18,111 nt of DNA from CAYLLT01 sp964591605 (lineage in GTDB: Bacteria; Planctomycetota; Phycisphaerae; UBA1845; PWPN01). The stretch lies in assembly GCA_964591605.1 (NCBI GenBank), contig CAZQEN010000139.1, positions 1 to 18,111 on the forward strand, given 5' to 3'. A program made the translations under genes and the position numbers. The notes under the pieces are model-generated. The model ran no database searches. It worked only from the letters and a program-made list of their open reading frames with translations, and had not been told where the DNA came from. Position 1 is the stretch's first letter, and each line of letters starts with the position of its first letter. Below, piece by piece: positions 6,351 to 13,654 of the stretch.

Positions 6351-7349
6351 ATGGGGCAGATCCAGGTGGATGAGCTGTCGAAGACGTTCCGTGTTCCCGA
6401 GCGGGAAGCCGGCCTGGGGGCCGCTCTGCGCAGCGTGTTTCAGCGCCGGTATCGGACGGTGACGGCGGTGGACCGGGTGAGTTTCAGCATCGAGGCGGGG
6501 GAAGTGGTGGGCTTCCTGGGTCCCAACGGGGCGGGCAAAACGACCACGCTCAAGATGCTCACGGGGCTTTTGTATCCTTCCGGGGGGCAGGTGCGCGTGC
6601 TGGGTTACGAGCCGTTCCGGCGCGAGTCGGAATACCTGCGGCAGATCAGCATGGTGATGGGGCAGCGCAGCCAGTTGAACTGGGATCTTCCTGCCATGGA
6701 TTCGTTCCTGGTGCATCTGGCGATCTACCGCGTGGACCGGGCGCGGCGCCAGAAGATCCTGGACGGGCTGATCGAGCTGCTGGAGATCGGGCCGGTGCTC
6801 AAGAAGCAGGTGCGGACGCTGTCGCTGGGGGAGCGGATGAAGTGCGAGATCTGCGTGTCGCTGCTGCACGAGCCGGCGGTGCTGTTTCTGGATGAGCCGA
6901 CGCTGGGGCTCGACATCACGATGCAGGCGCGGATCCGCAAGTTCATCGCGGAGTACAACCGTCAGCGCGGGGCGACGATCATGCTGACGTCGCACTACAT
7001 GGCGGACGTGACGGCGCTGTGCCGGCGGATTGTGGTGATCGACCACGGGCGGATCCTGTTTGACGGGCCGATCGCGGATCTGAGCGCACGGCTCGCGCCG
7101 TTCAAGGTGATTTCGGTCGACCTGACGCGGGACGTGGACGGCTACGATTTCGCCCGGATCGGGCACGTGCTCAGCCGGGACGATCGGAAGGTGACGCTGC
7201 GCGTGCCGAAAGACGCGGCGGCCGGGATCGCGAGCCGGCTGCTGGCGGAGCTGCCGATCCTGGACCTGACGATCGAGGATCCGCCGATCGAAGACGTGAT
7301 CGAGCGGGTATTCACCGGGCAGGGCGGCGGCCCGGGAGGCGCGGCATGA
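6351..7349 (+). CDS. ABC-2 type exporter ATP-binding protein
   Basis: This 332-residue ATPase powers an ABC exporter together with the two downstream permeases. Walker A is GPNGAGKTT (about residues 57-65), the signature is LSLGERMK (157-164), Walker B is VLFLDEP (177-183) and the H-loop is LTSHYM with His215. The LSLGERMK signature and the preceding SVFQRRYRTVTAVDRVSFSI segment are typical of the COG4586 subfamily, which is usually found with COG4587 and COG3694 permeases, as here. The C-terminal 100 residues form the extra domain of that subfamily. The substrate is not known for the subfamily. The stop overlaps the next start as ATGA. ATG 6342 is the alternative start, three residues longer. 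Confidence 0.93.
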   Translation: MGQIQVDELSKTFRVPEREAGLGAALRSVFQRRYRTVTAVDRVSFSIEAGEVVGFLGPNGAGKTTTLKMLTGLLYPSGGQVRVLGYEPFRRESEYLRQISMVMGQRSQLNWDLPAMDSFLVHLAIYRVDRARRQKILDGLIELLEIGPVLKKQVRTLSLGERMKCEICVSLLHEPAVLFLDEPTLGLDITMQARIRKFIAEYNRQRGATIMLTSHYMADVTALCRRIVVIDHGRILFDGPIADLSARLAPFKVISVDLTRDVDGYDFARIGHVLSRDDRKVTLRVPKDAAAGIASRLLAELPILDLTIEDPPIEDVIERVFTGQGGGPGGAA

Positions 7350-8152
7350 GAAACGCGCTGATCGCGGTGGGGGCGTTCCTGCGGCCGTCGATCGCCACCA
7401 TGCTGCAGTATCGGGGGGAGATGGCGCTGTGGGCGGTGTGGGGGGTGGTGTATCCGTCGGTGGCGATGGCGATGTGGTCGGCGGCGGTGCGCGGTTCGTC
7501 GGCCGGGGCCATCCACGGGATGGATGGGCGCGACTTTGCGGCCTATTTCCTGCTGATGATGATCGTCGGGCACCTGACGACCGCGTGGGACATCTTCGAG
7601 ATGGGTTACGTGGTGCGGACGGGGGCGATGTCGTCCAGGCTGCTGCGTCCGGTGCTCCCGATCTGGCACAATCTGGCGGACAACCTGGCGTACAAGGCGG
7701 TGACGCTGGGGATGCTGGTGCCGATCTGGGTGGTGATCTGGCTGGTGGTGCAGCCGCGGCTGACGGCGGACGCGACGCAGATCGGACTGGGGATCGCGGC
7801 GACGGCGGTGGCCGCGGTGCTGCATTTTCTGTGGAACTACAACCTGGCGCTGGGGGCGTTCTGGCTGACGCGGACGGAGGGGCTGGCGGAACTGTGGTGG
7901 GGGACCAACATTCTGTTCGGCGGGCGGATGGCGCCGCTGACAATCATGCCGGCGCTGCTTCAGTACGTGGCGGCCTTGCTGCCGTTCAAGTGGATCATCT
8001 GGTTCCCGTCGGCGGCGCTGGCGGGGCAACTCGATACGCGCGGGCTGGTGCAGGGACTGGCGTGGCAGCTTGGGTGGCTGGTGGTGGGGATTGTGTTCTT
8101 CCGGCTGGCGTGGCGGTATGCGCTGCGGCGGTATTCGGCGGTCGGGGCGTGA
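7346..8152 (+). CDS. ABC-2 type exporter permease, first subunit
   Basis: This 268-residue inner-membrane protein has about six hydrophobic segments (near residues 25-45, 65-85, 115-135, 145-170, 190-215 and 235-260). It matches the COG4587-type permeases that pair with the preceding ATPase. The segment between the second and third membrane spans, GAMSSRLLRPVLPIWHNL, corresponds to the G..S.LLRP motif of these proteins. Its ATG overlaps the ATPase stop by four bases, indicating translational coupling. Its partner permease lies after one intervening gene, at 9025. Confidence 0.9.
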   Translation: MRNALIAVGAFLRPSIATMLQYRGEMALWAVWGVVYPSVAMAMWSAAVRGSSAGAIHGMDGRDFAAYFLLMMIVGHLTTAWDIFEMGYVVRTGAMSSRLLRPVLPIWHNLADNLAYKAVTLGMLVPIWVVIWLVVQPRLTADATQIGLGIAATAVAAVLHFLWNYNLALGAFWLTRTEGLAELWWGTNILFGGRMAPLTIMPALLQYVAALLPFKWIIWFPSAALAGQLDTRGLVQGLAWQLGWLVVGIVFFRLAWRYALRRYSAVGA

Positions 8153-8177
8153 TTGAGGCAGCGGAACGGAAAAGAGC

Positions 8178-9032
8178 GTGCCTGTGAGCGGGTCAGGTTC
8201 CAGGATGGATTTCCGGCAGCCGGTGACGCTGGGGCGCAGCGGCCTGAGGGTGAGCCGGCTGGGGATCGGCAGTTCGTTCGGCGTTCCGGCGGCGGCGATT
8301 GAGGCGGCGTATCACGAGTACGGCGTCAATTACCTCTACTGGGGCACCTACCGGCACGGCCGGATGGCCGAGGCGATCCGCCACCTGGCGCCCGCGCAGC
8401 GCGAGCGGCTGGTGATCACGGTGCAGTCGTACGATCGGACCGGCTGGCTGATGCCGCGGCTGTTCGAGCGCGGGCTGCGTCAGCTCGGGATCGAGTACGC
8501 CGATGTGCTGCTGCTGGGGCTGCACAACCGGCCGCCGCCGCCGCGGGTGCTTGACGCGGCGCTGCGGATCCGGGAGCGGGGGCTGGCGCGGCACATCGCG
8601 ATGTCGGGGCATCACCGGCCGCTGTTCCCGAGGCTGGCCGCGCCGGGGCACCCGTACGACGTGCTGATGCTGCGTTACAACGCGGCTCATCCGGGGGCGG
8701 AGCAGGACGTGTTCGCGCACCTGCCGCCGGAGGGCGGGCCGGGGATCATCGGCTACACAGCGACGTGCTGGGGGACGCTGCTGCGGCCGCGCTGGATGCC
8801 CGCCGGCGAGCAGCCGCTTCGGGCGAGCGACTGCTATCGGTTCGTGCTCTCGCAGCCGCGGGTGGACCTCTGCCTGACCGGGCCGGCGGACGCCGAGCAG
8901 ATGCGGGAGGCCCTGCACACGCTGGAGGCGGGGCCGCTGTCGCCGGAGGAGATGGAGCGGGTGCGGCGGATCGGGCGCCATGTCCGCGCGTGCGAACGGC
9001 GGAACATCTGGGGGCTGGTGAGCGGTGAGTAG
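8178..9032 (+). CDS. Aldo/keto reductase-like protein with altered active site
   Basis: This 284-residue protein has the TIM-barrel sequence pattern of aldo/keto reductases. The start LGRSGLRVSRLGIGS, the RGLRQLGIEYADVLLLGLHNRP segment and the C-terminal SPEEMERVRRIG are all family-like. Normal members are NADPH-dependent with an Asp-Tyr-Lys-His tetrad. Here the usual FDTA..YG region reads NYLYWGTYRHG, so the Asp appears to be lost. The VxATK strand reads LVITVQS, with Gln in place of Lys. The His in GLHNRP remains. Classical reductase activity is therefore doubtful. It lies 25 bases after one permease gene and its stop overlaps the next permease start by eight bases, so it belongs to the exporter operon. 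GTG 8178 follows a GGAAAAGAG stretch; ATG 8205 would start right at the conserved N-terminus and is equally possible. Confidence 0.85.
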   Translation: MPVSGSGSRMDFRQPVTLGRSGLRVSRLGIGSSFGVPAAAIEAAYHEYGVNYLYWGTYRHGRMAEAIRHLAPAQRERLVITVQSYDRTGWLMPRLFERGLRQLGIEYADVLLLGLHNRPPPPRVLDAALRIRERGLARHIAMSGHHRPLFPRLAAPGHPYDVLMLRYNAAHPGAEQDVFAHLPPEGGPGIIGYTATCWGTLLRPRWMPAGEQPLRASDCYRFVLSQPRVDLCLTGPADAEQMREALHTLEAGPLSPEEMERVRRIGRHVRACERRNIWGLVSGE

Positions 9033-9813
9033 ATACCTGCGACTGTTCTGGCTGATGGTGACGCTGAGCGTGCAGGACACGGCCGCGTACCGCGTCGATT
9101 TCATCATGCACTTCGTGCTGGCGATCGTGCAGCTCGGGGCCGAGCTGGTGGCTCTCTGGACGATCTTTTCGAACACCCAGTCACTGGCCGGCTGGGGACC
9201 GATGCAGATTCTGGCGCTGCTCGGTGTGTTCCGGATCATGACCGGGGCGATCGCGATGGGGATCTCGCCGAACATGCGGGCCATGATGGAGGAGATCCGC
9301 GACGGCAAGCTCGACTACGTCATTCTGCGGCCGATCAACACGCAGTTTCTGGTGAGCGTGCGGCGGATCGTGCTGTGGCGGGTGTCGGACGTGGTGCTGG
9401 GGCTGGGGCTGATCACGTTCGCGTCGCTCCGGTTGTCGGCATCGCTGAGCGTGTGGCAGGTGCTGTTTTTTGTGGTCATGATCGCGGCGGGGGTGACGAT
9501 CATCTACTCGTTCTGGCTGGTGCTGGGGACGATGGCGTTCTGGTTCACGCGGATCAACAACATTGAGATGGTGTTCTGGAACGTGTTCGAGGCAGGGCGG
9601 TATCCGGTGGAGATCTACCGGCCGTGGGTGAAGTGGGGGCTGACGTACATCATTCCGCTGGCGTTTCTCACGACGTTTCCGGCCCAGACGCTGGTGCGGA
9701 GGCTCGATCCGCTGAATGTGCTGCTGGCGGTGGCGGCGGCGGGGGCGGCGCTGACGGGGGCGTCGCTGTTCCTGCGGTTCGGGCTGCGGCATTACAGCGG
9801 GGCGTCGGCGTGA
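9025..9813 (+). CDS. ABC-2 type exporter permease, second subunit
   Basis: This 262-residue inner-membrane protein has about six hydrophobic segments. It contains the MEEIRDGKLDYVILRPIN motif and the FEAGRYPVEIYRPW segment that mark COG3694-type ABC-2 permeases. It is the partner of the permease at 7346 and the ATPase at 6351. It starts with GTG at 9025, overlapping the reductase-like gene by eight bases. The close packing of all four genes argues for one transcript. No terminator is visible after it. Confidence 0.9.
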   Translation: MSRYLRLFWLMVTLSVQDTAAYRVDFIMHFVLAIVQLGAELVALWTIFSNTQSLAGWGPMQILALLGVFRIMTGAIAMGISPNMRAMMEEIRDGKLDYVILRPINTQFLVSVRRIVLWRVSDVVLGLGLITFASLRLSASLSVWQVLFFVVMIAAGVTIIYSFWLVLGTMAFWFTRINNIEMVFWNVFEAGRYPVEIYRPWVKWGLTYIIPLAFLTTFPAQTLVRRLDPLNVLLAVAAAGAALTGASLFLRFGLRHYSGASA

Positions 9814-9843
9814 GGGCGGTGGGCGGCCGGGTGCGGGGATGGT

Positions 9844-9873
9844 TTGATTTTCGGGGGTTGAATCACTACAAAC
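9844..9873 (+). promoter_or_regulatory. Possible sigma-70-type promoter of glyA
   Basis: TTGATT at 9844-9849 and TACAAA at 9868-9873 are 18 bases apart and lie about 58 bases before the glyA start. The surrounding AT-rich patch stands out from its GC-rich flanks. Confidence 0.4.
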
Positions 9874-9930
9874 TAGGACTTGCCCTCGACCCGGGCGGCG
9901 ATCTTCTTGTTCACTGAGGTTTCTGCAGGC

Positions 9931-11205
9931 ATGAGCGACGTCAGATCACCCTTTGCGGCCGGTTTTGCGGCGATTGAGAAGCAGGATCCCGACCTGTTCC
10001 GGATGCTGGTGGAGGAATGTGAGCGGCAGCAGAATTGTCTGGAGTTGATCGCTTCCGAGAATCACGTCTCGCGGGCGGTGCTCGAGGCGGTCGGGTCGGT
10101 GCTCACGAACAAGTACGCGGAAGGCTATCCGGGCCGGCGGTATTACGGCGGATGCCGGTTCGTCGATCAGGTGGAGGAGCTGGCCATCCACCGGGCCCGG
10201 CAGTTGTTCGGGTGCGAGCACGTGAACGTGCAGCCGCACTCGGGCAGCCAGGCGAACATGGCGGTGTACATGGCGGTGCTGGAGCCGGGCGACACGATTC
10301 TGTCGCTCGATCTGTCGCACGGCGGGCACCTGACGCACGGGATGAAGACGAACTTCAGCGGGCGGCTCTACAGGATCGTGCACTACGGCGTGGACCGGCA
10401 GAGCGAACGCATCGACATGAGCGAAGTACGGCGGCTGGCGCTGGAGCACCGGCCGAAAATGATCGTGACGGGGGCGTCGGCATATCCGCGGATCATCGAC
10501 TTTCCGGAGTTTGCGAAAATCGCGAAAGAAGTCGGCGCGTACCTGACGGTGGACATCGCGCACATCGCGGGCCTGATCGCGGTGGGTCTGCATCCATCGC
10601 CGGTTCCGGTGGCGGATTTCGTGACGACGACGACGCATAAGACGCTGCGCGGGCCGCGGGCGGGGATGATCATGTGCCGCAGCGAGTTCGCCAAGGCGGT
10701 GGATTCGCGGATATTTCCGGGGATTCAGGGCGGCCCGCTGATGCACGTGATCGCGGGGAAGGCGGCGGCGCTGGGGGAGGCGCTGCGGCCGGAGTTCAAG
10801 CAGTATCAGCAGCGGATCCTGGACAACGCGCGGGCCCTGGCGGGGGCTCTGAAGGAGCACGGATATCGGCTGGTCTCGGGCGGGACGGACAATCACCTGA
10901 TGCTGGTGGATCTGCGTCCGGTGCACGCGAATACGACGGGGAAGGCGGCCGAGGGGTGGCTCGAGCAGGCGGGGCTGATCGTCAACAAGAACATGATCCC
11001 GTTCGATGAGCGCAAACCGACGGAGACGTCGGGGCTGCGGATCGGCACGCCGGCGGTGAGCACGCGGGGGCTTTCGCCGTCGGACATGACGAGCGTGGCG
11101 GGATGCATTCACGAGGTGCTCGCGGCGGAGGGGCGCGAGGACGTGGTGCACCGCGTCCGGGGTCGCGTGCTGGAGCTGTGCCACCGGTTCCCGCTGCCTC
11201 ACTGA
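9931..11205 (+). CDS. glyA: Serine hydroxymethyltransferase
   Basis: This 424-residue cytoplasmic enzyme interconverts serine and glycine with transfer of a one-carbon unit to tetrahydrofolate. It is PLP-dependent. The PLP lysine is Lys237 in VTTTTHKTLRGPR. Other family hallmarks are ELIASENHVS (38-47), NKYAEGYPGRRYYGGC (60-75), VNVQPHSGSQAN (98-109), VDIAHIAGLIA (207-217) and TSGLRIGTPAVSTRG near the C-terminus. The length is normal. ATG 9931 has GAGG at 9916-9919 and gives the usual N-terminus; an in-frame ATG at 9880 would add 17 unlikely residues. It seems to be a single-gene unit, with a possible promoter at 9844. Confidence 0.97.
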   Translation: MSDVRSPFAAGFAAIEKQDPDLFRMLVEECERQQNCLELIASENHVSRAVLEAVGSVLTNKYAEGYPGRRYYGGCRFVDQVEELAIHRARQLFGCEHVNVQPHSGSQANMAVYMAVLEPGDTILSLDLSHGGHLTHGMKTNFSGRLYRIVHYGVDRQSERIDMSEVRRLALEHRPKMIVTGASAYPRIIDFPEFAKIAKEVGAYLTVDIAHIAGLIAVGLHPSPVPVADFVTTTTHKTLRGPRAGMIMCRSEFAKAVDSRIFPGIQGGPLMHVIAGKAAALGEALRPEFKQYQQRILDNARALAGALKEHGYRLVSGGTDNHLMLVDLRPVHANTTGKAAEGWLEQAGLIVNKNMIPFDERKPTETSGLRIGTPAVSTRGLSPSDMTSVAGCIHEVLAAEGREDVVHRVRGRVLELCHRFPLPH

Positions 11206-11435
11206 GCGCGGGCTCCGGCGCATGGAGTGCCCTGGAGGCTGAGAGTTGGATACCACGCATGCCGGCCTGCTCCGCGGCCGCGGCCGGCGCGGAGGCAGCG
11301 GCCGGGCGACGTGGGGGCGAAGCGGCCCGGCCGACCCAGTCGCACGGGCAGCGAGTATCCCGGCGCGCCGGGACCCATGCCACCCGAGAGACATGCCCCT
11401 GTATTCTGAATGCACGCATCGGGTATCGATCCGCA
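11206..11435. other. GC-rich intergenic region with palindrome
   Basis: No gene is supported between glyA and the next promoter. The perfect palindrome TCCCGGCGCGCCGGGA at 11358-11373 is identical to the one inside the repeat at 2882-2943. GC-rich self-complementary stretches lie around 11273-11300. No T-tract terminator is visible after glyA. Confidence 0.5.
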
Positions 11436-11465
11436 TTGATCGGGCTGCCATGGCGGGCTTAGAAT
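11436..11465 (+). promoter_or_regulatory. Sigma-70-type promoter of the TrkA-N/HIT gene pair
   Basis: TTGATC at 11436-11441 and TAGAAT at 11460-11465 are 18 bases apart. The start would be near 11472, leaving a leader of about 43 bases with a good ribosome binding site before ATG 11515. Confidence 0.6.
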
Positions 11466-11514
11466 CCATATCCACGTTGGGAGGACGGCCGGGGTCGGCG
11501 TGGGAGCTGTTGCC

Positions 11515-12120
11515 ATGCAAGATGATGGGGATGCGCTGCCCAGGTGTCACGAGTATCTGGGCACGTACAGTCAGGGTGTGGTGAAGCTGGCGGCGGCGGT
11601 GGACTGGCCGGAAGGCACGCCGGTGACCGTGCGGATCGCGGACGTTCAGCCGGCGCAGATCCGCGAGCAGCTCGGCAAGGTCATCGTCGCGGGGTTCGGG
11701 CTGGCCGGGCGGTGGATCGCCAACATCTTCGATCGGCAAGGCGTCGACTACACGGTGGTCGAGGTCAATCCGGACACGGTGGATACGCAGCGCCGGCTGG
11801 GCCGAAACTTTATTGAGGGGGATGTGACAGACCCGGACACCCTTCAGAGGGCGGGGATCCGGCAGGCCTCGATTCTGGCGCTGACGATCCCTGACGAGCA
11901 GCGGGTGATCCAGGCGACGCAGGTGGCCCGCGGGCTCAAGCCGGACATTTACATCATTGCCCGGACCTATCACACGTCGGCGGGAATGCGGTGCACGCAG
12001 TCGGGGGCGGACGAGGTGATCAAGGCGGAGCAGGTGGTGGCGCGGCAGTTTTACGAGATGATGCTCCGCAAGATCGGGCGGGATTTTCCGGCGGGGGCAT
12101 CCGACGCGGTGAACGGATGA
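11515..12120 (+). CDS. TrkA-N (RCK) NAD-binding protein with short N-terminal beta domain
   Basis: This 201-residue protein contains a Rossmann-type TrkA-N/RCK domain at about residues 55-185. The glycine-rich loop GFGLAG is at 60-65, an acidic residue follows strand two (VVEVN, Glu83), and the EGDVTDPDTLQRAGI, LALTIPDE and GADEVIKAEQVVA motifs come after. Such domains bind NAD(H) or nucleotides and usually gate K+ channels or transporters. No channel or membrane segment is fused here and no transporter gene adjoins, so its partner is unknown. Residues 12-43 (GTYSQGVVKLAAAVDWPEGTPVTVRI) resemble the short beta unit of DUF104-type antitoxins. ATG 11515 has GGGAG eight bases upstream. The stop overlaps the HIT gene start as ATGA. 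Confidence 0.85.
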   Translation: MQDDGDALPRCHEYLGTYSQGVVKLAAAVDWPEGTPVTVRIADVQPAQIREQLGKVIVAGFGLAGRWIANIFDRQGVDYTVVEVNPDTVDTQRRLGRNFIEGDVTDPDTLQRAGIRQASILALTIPDEQRVIQATQVARGLKPDIYIIARTYHTSAGMRCTQSGADEVIKAEQVVARQFYEMMLRKIGRDFPAGASDAVNG

Positions 12121-12647
12121 GCGAGAGCAACAAGGCACTCTGGGCGCCGTGGCGAATGGAATACATTCGCGCCGCCAGCGATCCGCCCGCCGGCGATGCG
12201 TGCTTTCTGTGTGAGTATGTGCGGCATCCGGAGAGGGACGGGGAGAATCACGTCATCTGGCGGGCGGAGCACTGCCTGACGCTGTTCAACAGCTTTCCCT
12301 ACAGCAACGGCCACCTGATGGTGGCGCCGATGCGTCATGCGGGGGGCCTGGAGGAGCTGCCGGATGCGGCGCTGCTGGAGCTGATGCACCAGACGCGCGA
12401 TGCCCAGCGCCTGCTCGCGGAGACGACGTCGGCGCAGGGGTTCAACGTGGGGCTCAATTTCGGCCGCTGCGCCGGGGCCGGGCTGCCGGGGCACCTGCAC
12501 ATCCACATCGTGCCGCGCTGGTCGGGCGACACCAACTTCATGGCGGTCATCGGCGATACGCGGGTCATCCCCGAGAGCATTGCCGCCCTGCACGAGCGGA
12601 TGCGCGAGGCGGCGGTGCGGCTGGGGCTGCCGGCGGTGAGGGGATAG
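12117..12647 (+). CDS. HIT-family nucleotide hydrolase/phosphorylase
   Basis: This 176-residue protein is a histidine-triad enzyme. The catalytic motif is HLHIHIVPR (His126, His128, His130). A CFLC pair (Cys29, Cys32) may bind zinc. The N-terminal WAPWRMEYI and the C-terminal WSGDTNFM are typical of the Ap4A-phosphorylase-like branch, which cleaves dinucleoside polyphosphates. Exact substrate is not shown by the sequence. The ATG overlaps the upstream TrkA-N stop by four bases, so the two are coupled. The length is normal. Confidence 0.92.
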   Translation: MSESNKALWAPWRMEYIRAASDPPAGDACFLCEYVRHPERDGENHVIWRAEHCLTLFNSFPYSNGHLMVAPMRHAGGLEELPDAALLELMHQTRDAQRLLAETTSAQGFNVGLNFGRCAGAGLPGHLHIHIVPRWSGDTNFMAVIGDTRVIPESIAALHERMREAAVRLGLPAVRG

Positions 12648-12671
12648 CATCGCGCACCCGGCTGCCGTCGA

Positions 12672-12677
12672 TATAAT
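12672..12677 (+). promoter_or_regulatory. -10 element before the toxin-antitoxin pair
   Basis: A perfect TATAAT lies 16 bases before the antitoxin start, but no good -35 is found at the proper distance. The leader would be about 10 bases, containing GGTGGAGG. VapBC-type operons are commonly autoregulated at such sites; no clear operator palindrome is visible. Confidence 0.45.
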
Positions 12678-12693
12678 ACTGGTGGAGGTGCTT

Positions 12694-12936
12694 ATGACGC
12701 TTCAGGGCACCGTGAGAGGACGATCGATCGAGTTGAATGAAGAGATCCCGTATCCTGAGGGCCAGCAGGTGACAGTGACCGTCGAGCCGCTGGGTCCGGC
12801 CCCTGTCGGATCTGGACGGGCAATTGTGGAGGCGCTCCGGCAGTTGCCGCCTCTTGAACCGGGCGACATTGAGGCGCTCGAACAAGCCATTGAAGAAGGT
12901 AAGCTTCCGCTCAGTCCGCCTGTTTCTTTTGATTGA
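12694..12936 (+). CDS. Antitoxin-like small protein (DUF104-type N-terminus)
   Basis: This 80-residue protein has an N-terminal GTVRGRSIELNEEIPYPEGQ beta unit followed by VTVTVEPLG, as in DUF104/AF2212-like antitoxins. A C-terminal acidic helix (EPGDIEALEQAIEEGKLP) probably wraps the toxin. The ATG at 12694 has GGTGGAGG five bases upstream. It precedes a PIN-domain toxin gene by seven bases, the usual antitoxin-toxin order. It should neutralise the toxin and may repress the operon, but the DNA-binding mode is unclear. Confidence 0.8.
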   Translation: MTLQGTVRGRSIELNEEIPYPEGQQVTVTVEPLGPAPVGSGRAIVEALRQLPPLEPGDIEALEQAIEEGKLPLSPPVSFD

Positions 12937-12943
12937 GCTTCGA

Positions 12944-13354
12944 GTGCGGTATCTGCTCGACACATCCACGTGCAGCGATCTGATGAGTGACCACGCCGCG
13001 ACCCTGGCGCGCCTGGCAACTGCTCCGGATCGTGAGATGGTCATTACCTGTTCAATCGTTCGCGGGGAATTGCTGTACGGTGTCCAACGATTGCCTGCCG
13101 GCCACCGTCGAGACAGGCTTTCCCAAAGAGCAGCCGGCCTGCTGGATCAAATGAAGTGCGAATCGGTGAGCGCATCCGCTGCAGATCAATACGCACTTCT
13201 CAAGAAGGCCCGTGAACGTCTCGGAAAACGCATGGATGAGAACGATCTTTGGATCGCAGCCACCGCGCTCAGCCTGGGTGCGACGCTGGTCACGCGGGAT
13301 TCCGATTACGAGGGCATCGAAGGACTGCAGATTGAGGACTGGAGCAAGCCATGA
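12944..13354 (+). CDS. vapC: PIN-domain toxin, VapC family
   Basis: This 136-residue protein is a PIN-domain ribonuclease-type toxin. The acidic metal-binding residues are visible: Asp6 in YLLDTS, Glu42 in VRGELLYG, Asp101 in DENDLWIAA and Asp119 in VTRDSDY. Family members cleave RNA, often tRNA or rRNA, when the antitoxin is degraded. The start chosen is GTG 12944, giving MRYLLDTS as in other VapC proteins; a TTG at 12929 would overlap the antitoxin. It is coupled to the antitoxin upstream and overlaps the lipoprotein gene downstream by four bases. The active site is intact. Confidence 0.88.
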   Translation: MRYLLDTSTCSDLMSDHAATLARLATAPDREMVITCSIVRGELLYGVQRLPAGHRRDRLSQRAAGLLDQMKCESVSASAADQYALLKKARERLGKRMDENDLWIAATALSLGATLVTRDSDYEGIEGLQIEDWSKP

Positions 13355-13641
13355 GTGCGCGACAGTGCCTGGGCTTACTTCTATTGTGTCCAGCAATCGC
13401 CTGCACCGAGGTGCACGAGATCGACTTGACGCGAACAGCTGATTTCGAATGGGATGGCAAGGTGAGGGTGACGATTCAATCCATGCTGGTGCCATGGCCA
13501 GACTCCGACGTCACGTCCATTGAGTTGAGCTCCCGGGACGGCCGAGTGGCGAAGATCGTGCCCGCGGGATCTGATGTACATGCTACGGTGGATTTACCAG
13601 TCAGGACAGTGGATGTTTTGTTCTCGCAGCCGGGTGATTGA
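13351..13641 (+). CDS. Small hypothetical lipoprotein
   Basis: This 96-residue protein has a short signal peptide (residues 1-17) with a lipobox-like AIAC ending in Cys18, so it is probably lipid-anchored. The rest (residues 19-96) is predicted to be beta-rich, with alternating hydrophobic residues such as KVRVTIQSMLVPW and RTVDVLF. I do not recognise the family. Its ATG overlaps the VapC stop as ATGA, so it is probably translated from the toxin mRNA. Whether that has any meaning for toxin function is unknown. Confidence 0.65.
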   Translation: MSARQCLGLLLLCPAIACTEVHEIDLTRTADFEWDGKVRVTIQSMLVPWPDSDVTSIELSSRDGRVAKIVPAGSDVHATVDLPVRTVDVLFSQPGD

Positions 13642-13654
13642 GACGTGATTTCCC

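Noticed and set aside
6225..7943. Long - strand open frame (572 codons) opposite the ABC ATPase and permease genes
   Set aside because: It has low-complexity Pro/Arg/Ser composition, no domain, and lies fully antisense to clear exporter genes.
9946..12138. Very long open frame on the - strand (730 codons) opposite glyA, the TrkA-N gene and the HIT gene
   Set aside because: It lies antisense to three well-supported genes, is rich in Arg, His and Pro, and has no recognisable domain. This is typical of a frame opened by high GC at third positions.
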